Assembly (NCBI RefSeq): GCF_001411555.2
Contig: NC_049912.1
Location: 4,039,317 to 4,103,316 of the forward strand
Direction of reading: 5' to 3'
Source: Juglans regia
Taxonomy: Eukaryota; Streptophyta; Magnoliopsida; Fagales; Juglandaceae
Length of the DNA: 64,000 nt
A program made the translations under genes and the position numbers. Shown in pieces: positions 11,540 to 23,760 of this stretch. The notes below the pieces were generated by a model. That model made no database searches, was not told the origin of the DNA, and worked only from the letters and a program-made list of their open reading frames with translations. The stretch's first letter is position 1, and every line of letters starts with the position of its first letter.

Positions 11540-11706
11540 AATTCCTCATTTTGATAAGTGATAAGGGTAGGTGGTGTATGAGATCCCACATTGCTTGGAA
11601 ATGATAAGTTCTTGCTCTTTATAATGTTCCAATGTGGCTCCAATTGTATTATTGACTAGTCCTTTTGGAGTATAAGCCATGTGACTTAGGCCTTCTATTG
11701 GGGCGT

Positions 11707-11709
<3 letters not shown>
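11535..11709 (+). mobile_element. TRIM family 1 solo LTR in a microsatellite
   Basis: It starts TGTGCAATTCC and ends GGGGCGTTAC, with the terminal A lost. Inside are the family core GAGATCCCACATTGCTTGG and CTTGCTCTTTATAATG. Both flanks are (TC)n, so the insertion target was the microsatellite itself and the TCTCT duplication is hidden in it. Confidence 0.75.

Positions 11710-11768
<59 letters not shown>
11710..11768. repeat. (TC)n(AC)n compound microsatellite
   Basis: About 15 CT units are followed by about 15 CA units. The ORF running through it is a low-complexity artefact. Confidence 0.95.
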
Positions 11769-11769
<1 letters not shown>

Positions 11770-12245
11770 TGTAACACCATGGATAAGTGTTACATTGGGT
11801 GGATAAATTATGATAGTTAAGTCGCACGGACCCATGGTGGGCCACCCTCGACCAGCCCTTGGTGGCTAGCACACCATAGGGTGGCCCTTTGGTTAACCAC
11901 CTGATTGTGGGTAGGTGACATTGGCCACCCCCGTCGGCTACCCATGATCTGTTCCTTTGTTCTTTTGCTTTTTTGTTTTTGTTTTTAATTTAAATAATAT
12001 ATTTTTCGTAAATTTTTTTCTCACAAATTATTTTTTCAAACATTTTCAAGGTGAGACCCACAACTTTCACAAAAATCTACACAACTTCATTTCTTATTTA
12101 TTCATAAAAAACTTCCCAACTTTTTTACATCCAAACATCACCTTAGTAGGCGGAACTAGAAATAAGTGGTTCCGAGTTTCAATTGTAACATTGACTAGTT
12201 TACTTGGACTTTAAGTACATATTTTAGTAACAATTTCTTGGGTTC

Positions 12246-12280
<35 letters not shown>

Positions 12281-12605
12281 ATCACCATTGTTGTCTACAA
12301 ACAGTTTCACCTCAAGCGTGGACAGAAGATTGTGCATCTACGATTACATGTCATTTATTAGTGCATCAAACTATCAGAGTCCCCTTAAATCTCATCTGAA
12401 TCTTGATCAACAAGCCTTTAGTTATGTGATGGTATGATTTCTCAAGAAAATATTTCTAAACAAGCAACTGATTGGACAGATCATTAGCTGTGTTGGTTGC
12501 CAAAAAACATCACACCCAAAGAAGAAAATAATATGTAGGTTATGATATTATTGGGTACATGATTTTTAGTAATGAATTCTTTTGTCTTCCCATTTATAGT
12601 TTCAG
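11769..12605. other. gene A upstream/intron sequence
   Basis: There is no protein-coding signal. It contains a (CA)n tract at about 12251-12279 and a pyrimidine-rich stretch, and ends in a TTTATAGTTTCAG acceptor immediately before the first recognised gene A exon. Confidence 0.5.
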
Positions 12606-15600
12606 CTTGAAGAAATGTTGATGGGTCATACAGATGGTCTATCAGAACTGAGGTCACCTGAGCATCAACTACTTAGCGATCCTGAGTCCGAGTTAGACGA
12701 TGGTGATTCCATAGATTGTCCTGAGAAAATACTATTCTCAGCCTCCTTTGAAGAGCTTGCAAGCAATAGCATTAAGTATGACACCGTAATATGGCTTTCT
12801 ATCTCACTGTTGCTAGTTTTAGCTTGGGGAGTGGGCATCATTATGCTTCTATATCTGCCCATTAAGAGATATGTGCTTCAGAAGGATATTTCCTCACGAA
12901 AACTGTATGTTACTCCTAGCGAGATAGTATACAAGGTAAACAAATTTGTTTGAACGGTTCTTTTGTTCTTTTTAAAAAGAAGAAGCATTGTAGAGGTAAT
13001 TTTTCATGAAGCTTTGTATATATAATTTTTCATCTTTCTCTATGAAGGTCTCAAGGCCTTCGTTTATACCCTTTTGGGGCACTGCATTAATTGAGAAGCA
13101 TGTACCGCTTTCCATGGTGATTGATATAATTATTGAACAAGGTACCAATGCAACCCTTTTCATATTTGTGTTGTGATTACTAAGTAATTGTTTTATGTCA
13201 CATTCATATTGTATTCTTCCTGGTTATTATTGCTTTCATGGCCATGTAAACCGTAAGGGTCCACAGTTATTATCAGCTTAGCTATAATCAAAATAATAAA
13301 TGTGGCTGTAGCTGAATTCATGTGTTAATAGTCTATGTGCATATCTCTTAAGATTGACTTAGGACATATCCCATTGGATTTGCACAAGATTATATGTAAC
13401 AATTTTAGTGGAAGAAAGCTAGGAAAAGGTGTTTGAACTGTGTTCAAAACGAGTTGAACAGAATTCGTCAGAGAAGTTTTGAGTTTATACAGAATACATC
13501 ATGCAATGATCATGAAAAGTATTGGTGAAACAGTGAATCGGGCAGAATGTTATGTTGGAAGTGGTATTCTAGATCACAAGTTTCCTGATGTGAAATGAAT
13601 GGTTTTTGTTAATTTCTATCAATTCCTTATTGTAGAAGTCATTATTAAGTTTCTCTAATTGAAATTCAGCTGTAGTATTGAATTCTAGACAATATAAAGA
13701 CGTGTTTTGGACCACAGTATCATTACCGTCTCGAATAGAACAACTTTAAAAAATATTTTCACGTTTTCTGGTGGATTCTAGATTATTTAGGGGTTAAACT
13801 GGGTAATCCTTTATCCTCACACCTTCTAAAATGGTTAGTTGGTATCAGAATAAGGCTTTGCCAGATGAGATGACTAAGAATGGGGTTGAAGAAAGAAATC
13901 CTATTGATGTTATTTGGTGGGAGGGAGGGAAGCCATTGTGGATGGAAATTAAGGAACATAGGTGGAGGATGACTCAGATTTGCAAGATTTTGGCCAAACT
14001 TGCCATTGGTTTAGGTCAACTCATTATACTTTGAGTTTGAGGTGTCGCTCATGACCAGCCTGCTGACAAAAATCCCCGTGACCACCTATTCCTCCCACTC
14101 TTGAGAGACATGAGACTGTCGCCCTTTGATGGATCTAATTTGAAATAAAGGACACTCGAAAAGGAAGATGTTTGAATTGTGCTCTGAATTCATTTGAACA
14201 AAATGTCCTCTAGAAGTTCTGAGCTCGGATAGAATACAATGTGGAAAGATCATGTTAAGCACAATTCACACTGTGGTTTGAGCAGAATGTTCCATTGGAA
14301 ATGGCTTTTGACTGCAATTGCAAAAAGTATGAATGACAACTAGGGTTGTGTTTTATATGGCTTGTTTCCTTATTTTAAAGAATAAATTAATAAGAATTCT
14401 TATGTGAGAGAAAGGTTTTGGGTTAGTTTTTTATATGGTTTGTAGTTTTCTCTATTAAGAGTTAAATAGGGTGTTGAGTTGTAGCATATAAAGGTTTGTT
14501 TTGGATCTCATATGTATCATTAGCTGTCATGAATAACGTTTCGTTAGAAAGTGTTTCTCTTTGTTTGGCAGATTCCAGATTTTCTATAATTTAATTGTTT
14601 ATTCTTACACCTGATGCATCGAAGATGGCTAAAAGGAGTGGTTGGTCCCATTCTTGAGTTAGCATGAAGACTTTCTGTTTTTGCATGTTAGCCTTCACTC
14701 CCCTCTCCCAAACCTGAACACCACCATCACAGAAAAGAAAAAAGGGAATGGTAGGGCAGGAATTTAAGTGAGAAGAACATATTTAGTAACTTGTCCTTCT
14801 TCGTCTTTCAATTTCGTTCATGGGTATCCATTAGCCTCTTGATCATATGAACTTATCCGACTTTGATTCGATGTTCTTTTGGGTGTGCTTAAAAGGACTT
14901 ACAGTGTTTTTATGTCCTGTTCTCAATAGGTTGCTTACAATCAGTGTATGGAATCCATACCTTCAGAGTTGAAAGTATAGCTCATGGAAAAGCTGCACCT
15001 GTAGATGAACTACAGGTTCAAGGGGTTTCTAACCCTGGACTTCTGAGAAAGGTAATTTAATCTTCTTTTCTCATACCTTCCTAGTTTCACATTATCATCA
15101 AAAGGAGGCAATTAATGGATGGAATAACTTAAACGAGTTGCATGTATTGCAGGTCATCATAACAGAAGCCTCAAAGATTATACAAGATGTTGGTAGAAGT
15201 TGGAGGCCTACAGCTCTATCTGCTGAAGGAGAAAGCATGGGTCGTATGGGATCCTTGACTGAGGGGCCAGCTGTTTTGAGATCACCATTAAAAAACTGGA
15301 AGGTAATGATAACAAATTGTTACCGAGACTCTAAAACTTTTAGATCCTGACAAGAATATTTGTAACAGCATAGATGTGCCTTTTTTTGGGTCAGTTTATA
15401 ATCAAACCACAAACTGAGCCGGTTTAAATTTGTTGAAATGACCATGCAAGCCATGCAGGCAGGGAGCCTTCTAGGGTCTCATCGAAAAGCTTGGTGTCTA
15501 TTCCTTCCCTCCACCCACAATGCCGGTTGGAGGATCATATATCATGGTCCATCTCCAAAATATTAGTTTGCTATTTGGGAGATGGGTACAGAACACTTGT

Positions 15601-17550
15601 TAGGCTCTTTATGGTAAAGTCTCTAGTATTCAGAGCTTGAGGGTCTAAGAAGATGTTCTTTATCCAATATTAGGGTTGTAACTATATTTTCCCTTCTTCT
15701 GATAGTGACGTCTATAAAACTGGTTTCAAATCACATTTCTATTCTAGAAATTTAGCATCGCAGGATTTGTTATTCTACACTATATGAACCCATTGAGGTG
15801 TTCGTTCTTTACCAGCTTGTTAGAATATGTTTGAGTTCTTTGCTTCCCGTTTGGATTCCTTAGCTCTAGTATGTCTGCTAATTGGGATGTCTGGTGTCCC
15901 CCAAACATCTCTCTGACTTCTGAGACTTGTCAGAAGCCTGGATGGTAACAAATAGGGATTGATTGGTTTGAGTTTGTTCAGAATTAACTATCTGAACTGG
16001 AGAAGGTTAGCTTCAAACCAGAAAAGCTATAATGGGCAGGGGGTTGTGGTGGATACATGCGAAGAAGACAATTTAAGGCTTTTGGAAAGTTTGTTTCTGG
16101 GCTGGTTTTATATAAATGTGGAATCTCTAAGGTTTTTGAAGCCTGATTGAGCCCACAAGTACGGATCCCATTTTCAACTATGTTTGTGGTTGCTAAATCT
16201 CTATGATTGTTATTTTTGTTATATTATTATTGTTGTTGTTGTTGGGTGTGTTCTTGATAAACGAATAAACGGATTACCGTTTTCATTGCGCATATATTAG
16301 CTTACATTGAGTAATGCATACAATCATGAGTTGTGTAAACGCCGCGCACTCTTTTTGAAAAAGAGTGGAGTCCACCATTAAAACATTAATTTTTTCATGT
16401 AGGTCTTATATTTACTTATGAGTATTGCTACATGCAGTCGTGAAGTGCGTAAGCGCCGCACAATTCATTTGAAAAAGAGTGGGGTCCATTATTAAAAAAA
16501 TTAGTTTTTTAATAATGGACTCCACTCTTTTTTAAAACGATTGCGCAGCACTTGCGTATTCCACGACTGCAAATATGATTTCTCTTTACTTATTTCAGAA
16601 AGAGTGTGCAGTGCTTGCGTACTCTATGATTGCAAATATCATTTCTCTTTTTATAACTATTAATAAAAATAAATGTAGGAGCATTTAAATGCATGTCTTA
16701 TTAGGGGCACACTAATAATGCTTGTTTGTGGTTTTTGTTGTTATTTATCTATTGTAATTTCTGTGCCATAAATTCTTATGTCGTATTTATTATCTTCTAT
16801 CAGCTGATTGTTTGGAATTAATGTTGATTAGTATTATTAAAATTGTACTAATGCAGATGATAAGTTCACCGCGCCATGCTACAATAGAGCGCAGAAGCAT
16901 AGCAACTGGGGAAGCGCTGCTAAACAAACTGGAAGAAGTCAATAAATCAGTAAAGGTGAATAACTTTTCTAGTTGTTTAGGGAGGAAGTGCATACAAATG
17001 AATTTTATATTTTTTGCCATAGGAGTGAAGTCCCTATGAAATTCCTGAAATCCGCAAAGATTTCCTTTGAGAAAGAAAACCTCCAATCCTATTTTCTTCC
17101 AGTGCTGTCTGTCCCCAACAAAAATGAACTTGTACTTCCGTTGTCATTTAGGATGGTGACCATTTTAGATTTTGAAACTCAGACAACTTTATTGGATATT
17201 TAAAGAAATAACAAATAGATTCTTATCGAAGGGATAATCCATGATGGAGCCCCACCCCACCTACAGGCAGTGCTATCATATAGTATATATATTTTGAATT
17301 CCATACCAAAGGAAATGCCGTTCCTCCTATTTCATTCTGTTTTTAAGTTTAAACACTTCCATGTTTTCGGATGGAGAAGCTATGCCTCTAATTTCTTGCT
17401 TATCATCTATTGTTTTTTATGAAATTGATGCTTCGATTGTTTTTTTGACTGCCTTCATTTATGTAAAAATTGAAGATAATGATCTTTTGGTAACTTTATG
17501 ACCAGAAAATTGAGTTGCTCATTGAGAAGTCCTCCCCCGAAAGCAGCTGA
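12606..17550 (+). CDS. bacterial-type PH domain membrane protein (gene A)
   Basis: Six coding exons join in phase with GT-AG borders: 12606-12935 (ATG at 12615), 13048-13141, 14930-15051, 15153-15302, 16857-16955 and 17506-17550 (TGA). The product is 276 aa. Residues 1-55 are acidic and soluble, and 58-82 form one hydrophobic span (LLLVLAWGVGIIMLLYLP). Residues 95-185 resemble the bPH_2/DUF304 (YdbS-type) PH domain, from RKLYVTPSEIVYK through FIPFWGTALIEKHVPLS to YGIHTFRVES. The basic Ser/Arg-rich tail ends in a short coiled coil (LLNKLEEVNKSVKKIELLIEK). A role at a membrane is inferred; I know of no described function. The exon may be preceded by CTTGAAGAA after the acceptor, so a longer N-terminus from an upstream exon is possible. 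Introns carry a TRIM-like element and a foldback MITE but the frame is intact. Confidence 0.85.
13430..14609 (+). mobile_element. TRIM-like LTR element in gene A intron 2
   Basis: Two diverged direct repeats, about 13430-13821 and 14170-14609, both start TGTTTGAA-TGTG, contain GAGCAGAATGTT-like blocks and end in CTTACA/CTCACA. Between them lies a primer-binding-like TTGGTATCAGAATAAGG at 13840 (initiator-tRNA-Met type) and a short ORF (13831-14034, with DVIWWEGGKPLWMEIKEHRW) like the remnants found in small LTR elements. It lacks all pol domains. No target duplication was found, so borders are approximate. Confidence 0.55.
15303..16427. other. gene A intron 4, no element recognised
   Basis: Intronic sequence between the 15153-15302 and 16857-16955 exons. 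Apart from the inverted-repeat element at 16428 and a diverged copy of the same GCGCACTC/TTTTGAAAAAGAGTGG motif near 16340, I see nothing in it. Confidence 0.5.
16428..16590. mobile_element. foldback MITE in gene A intron
   Basis: The left arm (GCAGTCGTGAAGTGCGTAAG...GAGTGGGGTCCATTATTA) pairs with the right arm (TAATAATGGACTCCACTC...GCACTTGCGTATTCCACGAC), about 75 bp each with almost no loop. Half-copies flank it at about 16320-16390 and 16600-16645, suggesting repeated insertions of the same family. Confidence 0.6.
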
Positions 17551-17965
17551 ATTGGTGTCAAGTTTTGTCCTTATTTTGCCGTCCCAACTTTCGGCAATCA
17601 GCAAACTGGAGAGGACTTTGATCTTGTTACTTTGTCTATACGACAAGCATAGGAGAAATGGTGGTCAATTATAATCACCTTGTCATCTATCCAATTCCAA
17701 TTGCCTCGTTACTTTTCATATGTATAGAATTAAGGTTGGAAATCTATGAATGGTTTTGTTTTGTCCCTCAGCCCTTATAGCTTCCTATTTATCAGCTCCT
17801 GAGTCATTTTTATTTCGAATGCTCGAATCAGCTGAGAAATCCAAGAGGGTACGTTGCTGTAATGAATTGAACTGTGGATTCAAGGATTTCATTAAATTTT
17901 GGAATCGGCCCTACATGCCAAAACTTGGCTTATTTACTTCCTTGAGAGAAAATACTCTTTTTTTT

Positions 17966-18003
<38 letters not shown>

Positions 18004-18208
18004 ACAAGGTGTCTGAAATTATTTACCCCAACTGTTCTCTTGACATACAAATATTAGAAGAGTTAATGCTATTTACAAGCCTGGTATATAATAGACCCCT
18101 TATTAGGATCTATTATATCATATTCATAAAAGTGGTAAATATGAATAAATTATATATATATATAAGCTGATGTAGCATGGTTTCACAAAAGTGGTGTGCT
18201 TGTTGTAT
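17551..18208 (+). other. gene A 3' flank
   Basis: It follows the gene A stop and probably includes its 3' UTR, although no single poly(A) signal can be singled out. It holds a (T)n(AT)n tract at about 17959-18001 and a small palindrome (TAATAGACC...GGATCTATTATA) at about 18088-18120. No gene is seen. Confidence 0.5.
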
Positions 18209-18235
18209 TAAGGCCTCGTTTGGATTCGAAGATGG

Positions 18236-18330
18236 GTTGAGATGAGTTGAGATGAGTTTTAAACAGTAGTGAGATGAGTTGAGATGAGTTGAGATGATTT
18301 ATGAATAGTAGTGAGATGAGTTGAGATAAA
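18236..18330 (+). repeat. subterminal GATGAGTTGA repeats
   Basis: Several direct copies of GATGAGTTGA lie just inside the left terminus of the PIF/Harbinger element, with GTAGTGAGATGAG between them. Such subterminal arrays are usual transposase-binding candidates. The same motif recurs inside Tourist-like MITEs of this window. Confidence 0.7.
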
Positions 18331-18984
18331 GGCTATAAGTTGTTGTAATTTATTTATGAATTGATATGGTTTTAACTTTATATTAAATGTTTTTTATAAA
18401 TTATTGATAAAGAAGTATTAAATAAATTATTAATTACCCATATACTTTTTTTTTTTTTAATGAAATGAATAATAAAAATGTTTGGATTACAATAGTCTTT
18501 TCTAATGAAAATACAACAAAATTTCCATAATAAATTTAATCATTTACTCAAAAATCCCAATTGTAATTAGCCGCAAAAAACACGTTAAATAATATTAATA
18601 TATTATAAAATAATTTGTTCAATTAGCTGTGCTTAAATTCATTTCCCATATTCACCGTAGTAATCGGAAATTTTTCCAACCTCTAATTTTCAACTATAGT
18701 CAATGATAATCAATTAGGAAAATAACATCATTAAATTATAAAATCAATCCTTGTAAATTTGTGTACGATAAAATTTACATGAAGACCAATTATTTATGAA
18801 ACTAAATTTACGTATATAGCTTATAATATTAGCAACCATATTTCTAAATAAATTTGCTACAAACTTCCCTATGTATATAAATTATTGCTTATATATTGGC
18901 AGACCAAAATAAAATTTACATACATTTGAATCTCTAACTACACCCTTATATAGTCTCAATAATGTCAATATTTATCAATATAAG

Positions 18985-20497
18985 TCAATGACCACTCCTA
19001 GCTTCCCACATACGTTTGGCAATGTCATCCCTAATTGCAGCCATAGCTCGGGCTGATTCGACGGTCATGTTAGGATGATTTCCTGAAACAGCGGCGTCGC
19101 TATATGCACGACCGCTTGGACTGAGCTCCATATCTCTCCACTCCTCGAACAACCAGTCATTCGGGCTCGTCATTCTAATAAAATTGTGTAACGTACAACA
19201 TGCAATGATCAGATCCCCTTGCCTCCCAACTTTATAACCAGGCATGAGTCTTAGAATTCTAAATCGTGATTTCAAGACCCCAAATGTACGTTCTATTACG
19301 TTACGAATACATGAATGACGATGATTAAAATAATCTTTATACCCCCTAAATCCCCGCTGACCCTGACGGTCACTTCTATGATATCTCTCTCTAGGGTAAG
19401 GGGGCATAAATCCTCGAGTACATGGATACGCCGAATCGACTAGATAATAATGACCTGTCAACCATTAATATTATGAGATAATCAGGCCCCAAGCAACGAA
19501 TCCCGAGCTTTTTAAAAACAACAGATATAAAGATCCAATATAATCAGACAAAAATAATTGTGGCTGTCGAACTGATTTACCATCGAGAGGCATTGGAAAT
19601 GCGTTGCGGCCCTGAGACAATGCATCGATGAATACACGTGCATCATGCGAGCTCCCCTCCCAACCAGTGTACAGGAATGTGAATTTCATGTCCAAGTCAC
19701 ATACACACAATACGTTTTGGGCAACTTTGCCATGCCGGTTGCGATATGCCTCACGCACCTCTGTAGGTACAACATCGTCGATCATGGTCCCATCAATTGC
19801 ACCAATGCATCCCTGCGAACGAGTAAGCGGACATGATACATACGAATACATACAGTTTAAGTAATTTACAAAATAATTATCCAATATGTACAGAATTATA
19901 TTTTATTATCTACTATAAACAACTTACCTCAAACCAAGGATAATTTCTCGGATTGGCTGCGATTGTTGGGTGCACCCCGGATGTGTGAGTTGGGTAAATA
20001 AGATGTGTCCCCAGCTTACACAGGGCCTTCATAACGTTCCTCACATGGGCATTAACAGTTTCTGTTGAATGTTGAAAGCGCTGCCCCACAATCCGTTGTT
20101 CGTCTCCAGCTGCCACTACAGATGTGAACATGCCTATTTGTTCCTCGACGGTCAACCCTTTTCTAGTATCCTTCAAAAAACTATTTGAACGTAACAAGCT
20201 GCATAATGCGCGGAAGGCATCAACCTCAAGTCGAAATAACTCGCGACAATTTCTTGGATTCCCATTCAAAACTTCCAAAATATATTGATGTCCCCGTAAT
20301 CCGATATTGTGTTGTGGCTGTCTAAGCTGTTGTTGTGCTTCTCTACCAGCCCTCACAAGAAATGCGAGGGTCTCAAGATCCTCAGTTGCAAGGTCATCTT
20401 CACTACTATCAGTCAAACACACATTAGGGAACGTATCATCTGAATCTCGATTCACGTTCATCGAGTACCTTCCTGCTGACCAATTCCCATTGTGCAC
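18985..20497 (-). CDS. PIF/Harbinger DDE transposase (HARBI1/ALP1-like)
   Basis: Three exons on the minus strand join in phase: 20497-19928, 19812-19581 and 19454-18985, giving 423 aa. The N-terminal part includes RELFRLEVDAFRALCSLL and a helix-turn-helix-like GDEQRIVGQRFQHSTETVNAHV. The DDE_Tnp_4 nuclease fold follows, and all three catalytic acids are visible: D in GCIGAIDGT, D in WEGSSHDARVF, and E in NVIERTFGVLKSRF. YRNRHGKVAQNVL and CTLHNFIR are family hallmarks. With the Myb/SANT partner it would excise and insert the element at TTA/TAA targets. No stops or frameshifts occur. Length is normal for the family. Confidence 0.92.
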
Positions 20498-20823
20498 AGT
20501 GGGTTAATTCGTACTATTTTATCTTTACAACAATTGTAAATAATCTGTCACAAGTTAACAAAATAATAAGGCGGTACTACGATAATCATATAATATATTA
20601 AACATAATCCAATATAATCATACAAAACCCGAACAGAGCCTAAAACAGGTCCTCCATAATCCGTCCTCATTTCAATCAAATTACAACAAATCAAACAGAC
20701 AACCCCGCATTGGAAAATGAGGCTGTTTATAAACTCATCAACGAAATACAAATAGTCTCACTTCTACATAAAGGGTGACAATGCCATAGAAAATATAGCC
20801 TAAGAATTAAAACCCCAAATCCT

Positions 20824-21871
20824 TTAACAATGACGGGCCCAAGAGTCCCTCCTTGCAGCATCCAAGGACAAGAAAAACTGTCGCATCTCTGGGTTCAGTA
20901 ATTCCTTAATTGCGCGAACAAGTTGGGATGGATCCAACGGAGGGGAAAGCTCGCTTAGCAACGTCGCACAATGACTAATCGGATCATACCCCGCATTGGT
21001 CCCCTCACTAGGCTCTGACTCTTTGCTGCGCTTTGATGATGCCACAGCTTCTGCATCCTCATATCGTTTACGCCTCGCTCTCTGCGTCAGTTTAACCTCC
21101 TCGACGGCCTCAGAAAGCTGCACCTCAAAATCGCTCTTCTTTCTTGGCTTCGGCCTACGTGATGACCCAGTCACGGCATCCACTGCAGGGGACCCGATCC
21201 CCATCAAGTCAATAAAGTCATCATTGCCAATGGGCAATCCCTGTCGATGGCCTAGTGCGGGAGGCACTCGAGCTCGCATCTCCTCATCCAGGCGCCGCTC
21301 GTCGTCGCTATCTGCGGGGAGCTGTGTTGATGCGTGTTGCATAGTCCCGTATGCAACGGACGCGCCAAATATGGTGCATAGCTCCTCGTACTTTGGGCAG
21401 CCAAAAGTACGAAACCTCCCCCATTTCGATTTAACCTAACAATTATAGAAGAAATAGACGCAGTTAATAATCAAACATCGAGTGCTCAAAAAACAAATTT
21501 GAAGGGTGCAATAATAATATAGGGAAGTTTAATTAAAATTTTACCCTAATGGCATTCTCCCAGCACTCGTCACTCGCGACAACTGTCTTTGTGTCGGGAT
21601 CCCAACCCATACCAGTTTGGCTCAACAAATCGGTAAACAAGCGCCGCATCCCCTTCAACCTCGTCAATTTTCCACGAACCTGGTTCCCGTCAAACACTTT
21701 CTTCCCAACAGCAGTGAGTCGCTGTGCATAAACTCCATGCTCTCTAAACGTTATCTTTCCGCCCTTTAATCTACCTTGAAGCGCGTCCTGGTAGAGCATG
21801 TCGATGAATATCTCCTCCATGGCATCGCCCCAAAGCACATTATCCCGGCTCGTATCTTCGGGGTCCTCCAT
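20824..21871 (-). CDS. Myb/SANT-like PIF accessory protein
   Basis: Two exons on the minus strand, 21871-21545 and 21435-20824, join in phase (donor AGG|GTAAAA, acceptor GTTAG|GTT) and give 312 aa. Residues about 10-110 form a Myb_DNA-bind_3/SANT-like domain, seen in LWGDAMEEIFIDMLYQDALQ, VRGKLTRLKGMRRLFTDLL and GMGWDPDTKTVVASDECWE, continued by KSKWGRFRTFGCPKYEELC. The middle has a basic block (RRPKPRKKSDF, RARRKRYEDAE), possibly nuclear localisation. In PIF elements this second ORF binds DNA and helps bring the transposase to the nucleus. It is convergent in function with, and lies just upstream of, the transposase gene. Confidence 0.88.
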
Positions 21872-22041
21872 TTCAAATAGCTAAAATGGTAATATAAGGA
21901 AAAAAGAAAAAAGGTTTTGCATGTCAACTACGCTACGTTATATGCGTTAATATGAGTAACGAGCCGGAATTACAAATGACCCATACCTGTTGATACGGCT
22001 GATGTCTAGCAGATGAGCGTAAGGAGTATCGCTATGGGAAC

Positions 22042-22415
22042 ATGGATGACGTAAGTTTATTAATCCCCATGAAACTTTGTTATATATAAATACACAACAG
22101 TTGTAGGAGAAAAACCAAAATCAAAACACTACACTACCACATTCAACCACATGCATAGCAAAACCAAAACCCCCAAAAACAGAACAATAATCCCATTTAT
22201 AACTCTGTTATAAAATGAGGCCCCAAGCAAAATAATTGTTTCAACTATAAAATACATGCAAATGCAAAAATCTTTCACAGATATGGTGCAAGGCAACAGC
22301 ATATTTTTGAAAGAAAATATGGATGACGTAAGTTTATTAATCCCCATGAAGCTTTGTTGTATATAAATACACAACAGTTGTAGGAGAAAAACCAAAATCA
22401 AAACACTACACTACC
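22042..22415 (+). repeat. 97-bp direct duplication in Harbinger leader
   Basis: 22042-22138 and 22319-22415 are nearly identical, both from ATGGATGACGTAAGTTTATT through ACACTACACTACC. The 180 bp between them begin with CATTCAACCACATGCATA, which also follows related blocks further on. Confidence 0.9.
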
Positions 22416-23760
22416 GAGAACTTGTCCCGACAAGGCCACTTGGCCTTTTATATCTTTAAATATTTAAAAAAAAAATCACATCATTAAAAAACACTTTTTC
22501 AAGTATTAAGTAAAAAAAAAGAAAAAAAACAAAGTATCGGAACCCACTGTCGGGACATGTCATCGGGGACACCAAACATTTTCCGTAAGTAAAAGATCCA
22601 AGCAAAAGGCAAGTAAAATAAAATAAAAATATTTAAAAAAAATTACAACAAACCCATGCATGGACCATTCCAATCACTGACAAACTATTCCGGTAAAAAT
22701 GATATCTGCTTACGCCTATATCGTTCATAGAAATAAAATAAAGAAGAAAGGGTTTGGCATATTGATTTTGTAGTATTTACTTCCGCAGCCCAACTAAAAA
22801 CGTGATTTCACAGTTTTAAGACTCCAAGAACTAGAGGAAGAAAACAGATGAACTCGTTATATTGGCTTACTATATAAACATATTTTGTTTTCGATATTAA
22901 CTAACGTACTGAGTTTTAAAACCATCCCTAATACTTTCCAAAGGAGCCAGCACCATAGCTCGAACAAGAGTTTATTGGCTTGGCTCATGTTGCAAAACCA
23001 ATCAATGAAATTAAAAGGATGGAGAAAAGACATGTACACAAGAGACATGTGGTTTGGCATAAGATGGGGCATGCTAGTGTGGCAATTACGAAGGGTAGGG
23101 GGAGGTGAGGTGGATACGTAGTGCGTCCACAAAACTTTGGGGACTTCTTTTTTCTTTTTCAAAACTTTTTTTTATCAGTGTACTTTGGGGACTATATTGA
23201 TTTTGGAAATGGTGCTGTTTGGTGGGGTAAAAATATAGGGAAGTTTTTATGCCATCAACTCCATGAGTCAAAATTGCAAATGAATGGACTGATTTCATAG
23301 ACACTTAATACATGCCCCAAGCAAACTAATAACCCAACCAGAAAATACATGCAAATGCAAAAATCTCCCCACATTACAGCCAACAATAATCTCCTACAAA
23401 ATCCATGCAAATGCAAAAAGTGTGTCCAATATTTATGCATCGAGTAGCAGATTTGACAAAGAAAATTCTGCATCCCCATTCAACCACTGTCAACCACATG
23501 CATACCAAAACCAAAACAAACTAATGTTTAAAAACTAAAATACATGCAACTGCAAAAATGTCCCCAAATATGGTGCACGGCTGTAGCAGATTTTTGAAAG
23601 AAAAACTAACACCCCATTCCCACATTCAACCACATGCATACCAAAACCAAAACTCCCAAATAATCAATTATAATCACACTCACAACTAACCTATGAAATG
23701 AGGCCCCAAGCATCTACCCTGGAAAATGAGGCAATGTTCAACTATCCATACAACAGATAT
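22139..23760 (+). repeat. degenerate ~180-bp repeat family in Harbinger
   Basis: A unit with CATTCAACCACATGCATACC, then AAATACATGCAAATGCAAAA, then AGCAGATTTTTGAAAGAAAA recurs at about 22139-22318, 23290-23480, 23481-23612 and 23622-23760. Spacing is irregular, and parts such as ATGAGGCCCCAAGCA are conserved in two copies. Confidence 0.7.

Noticed and set aside
11385..11872. Overlapping minus-strand open frames rich in ER and VC repeats
   Set aside because: They are translations of the (TC)n and (AC)n microsatellites and the TRIM LTR.
20307..21439. Plus-strand open frames opposite the transposase and SANT genes
   Set aside because: Shadows of the minus-strand exons.
22418..22576. Small MITE with TTGTCCCGACA ends inside the Harbinger leader
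   Set aside because: Only about 10 bp of inverted repeat and no target duplication could be seen; kept as a remark in the leader entry rather than called.
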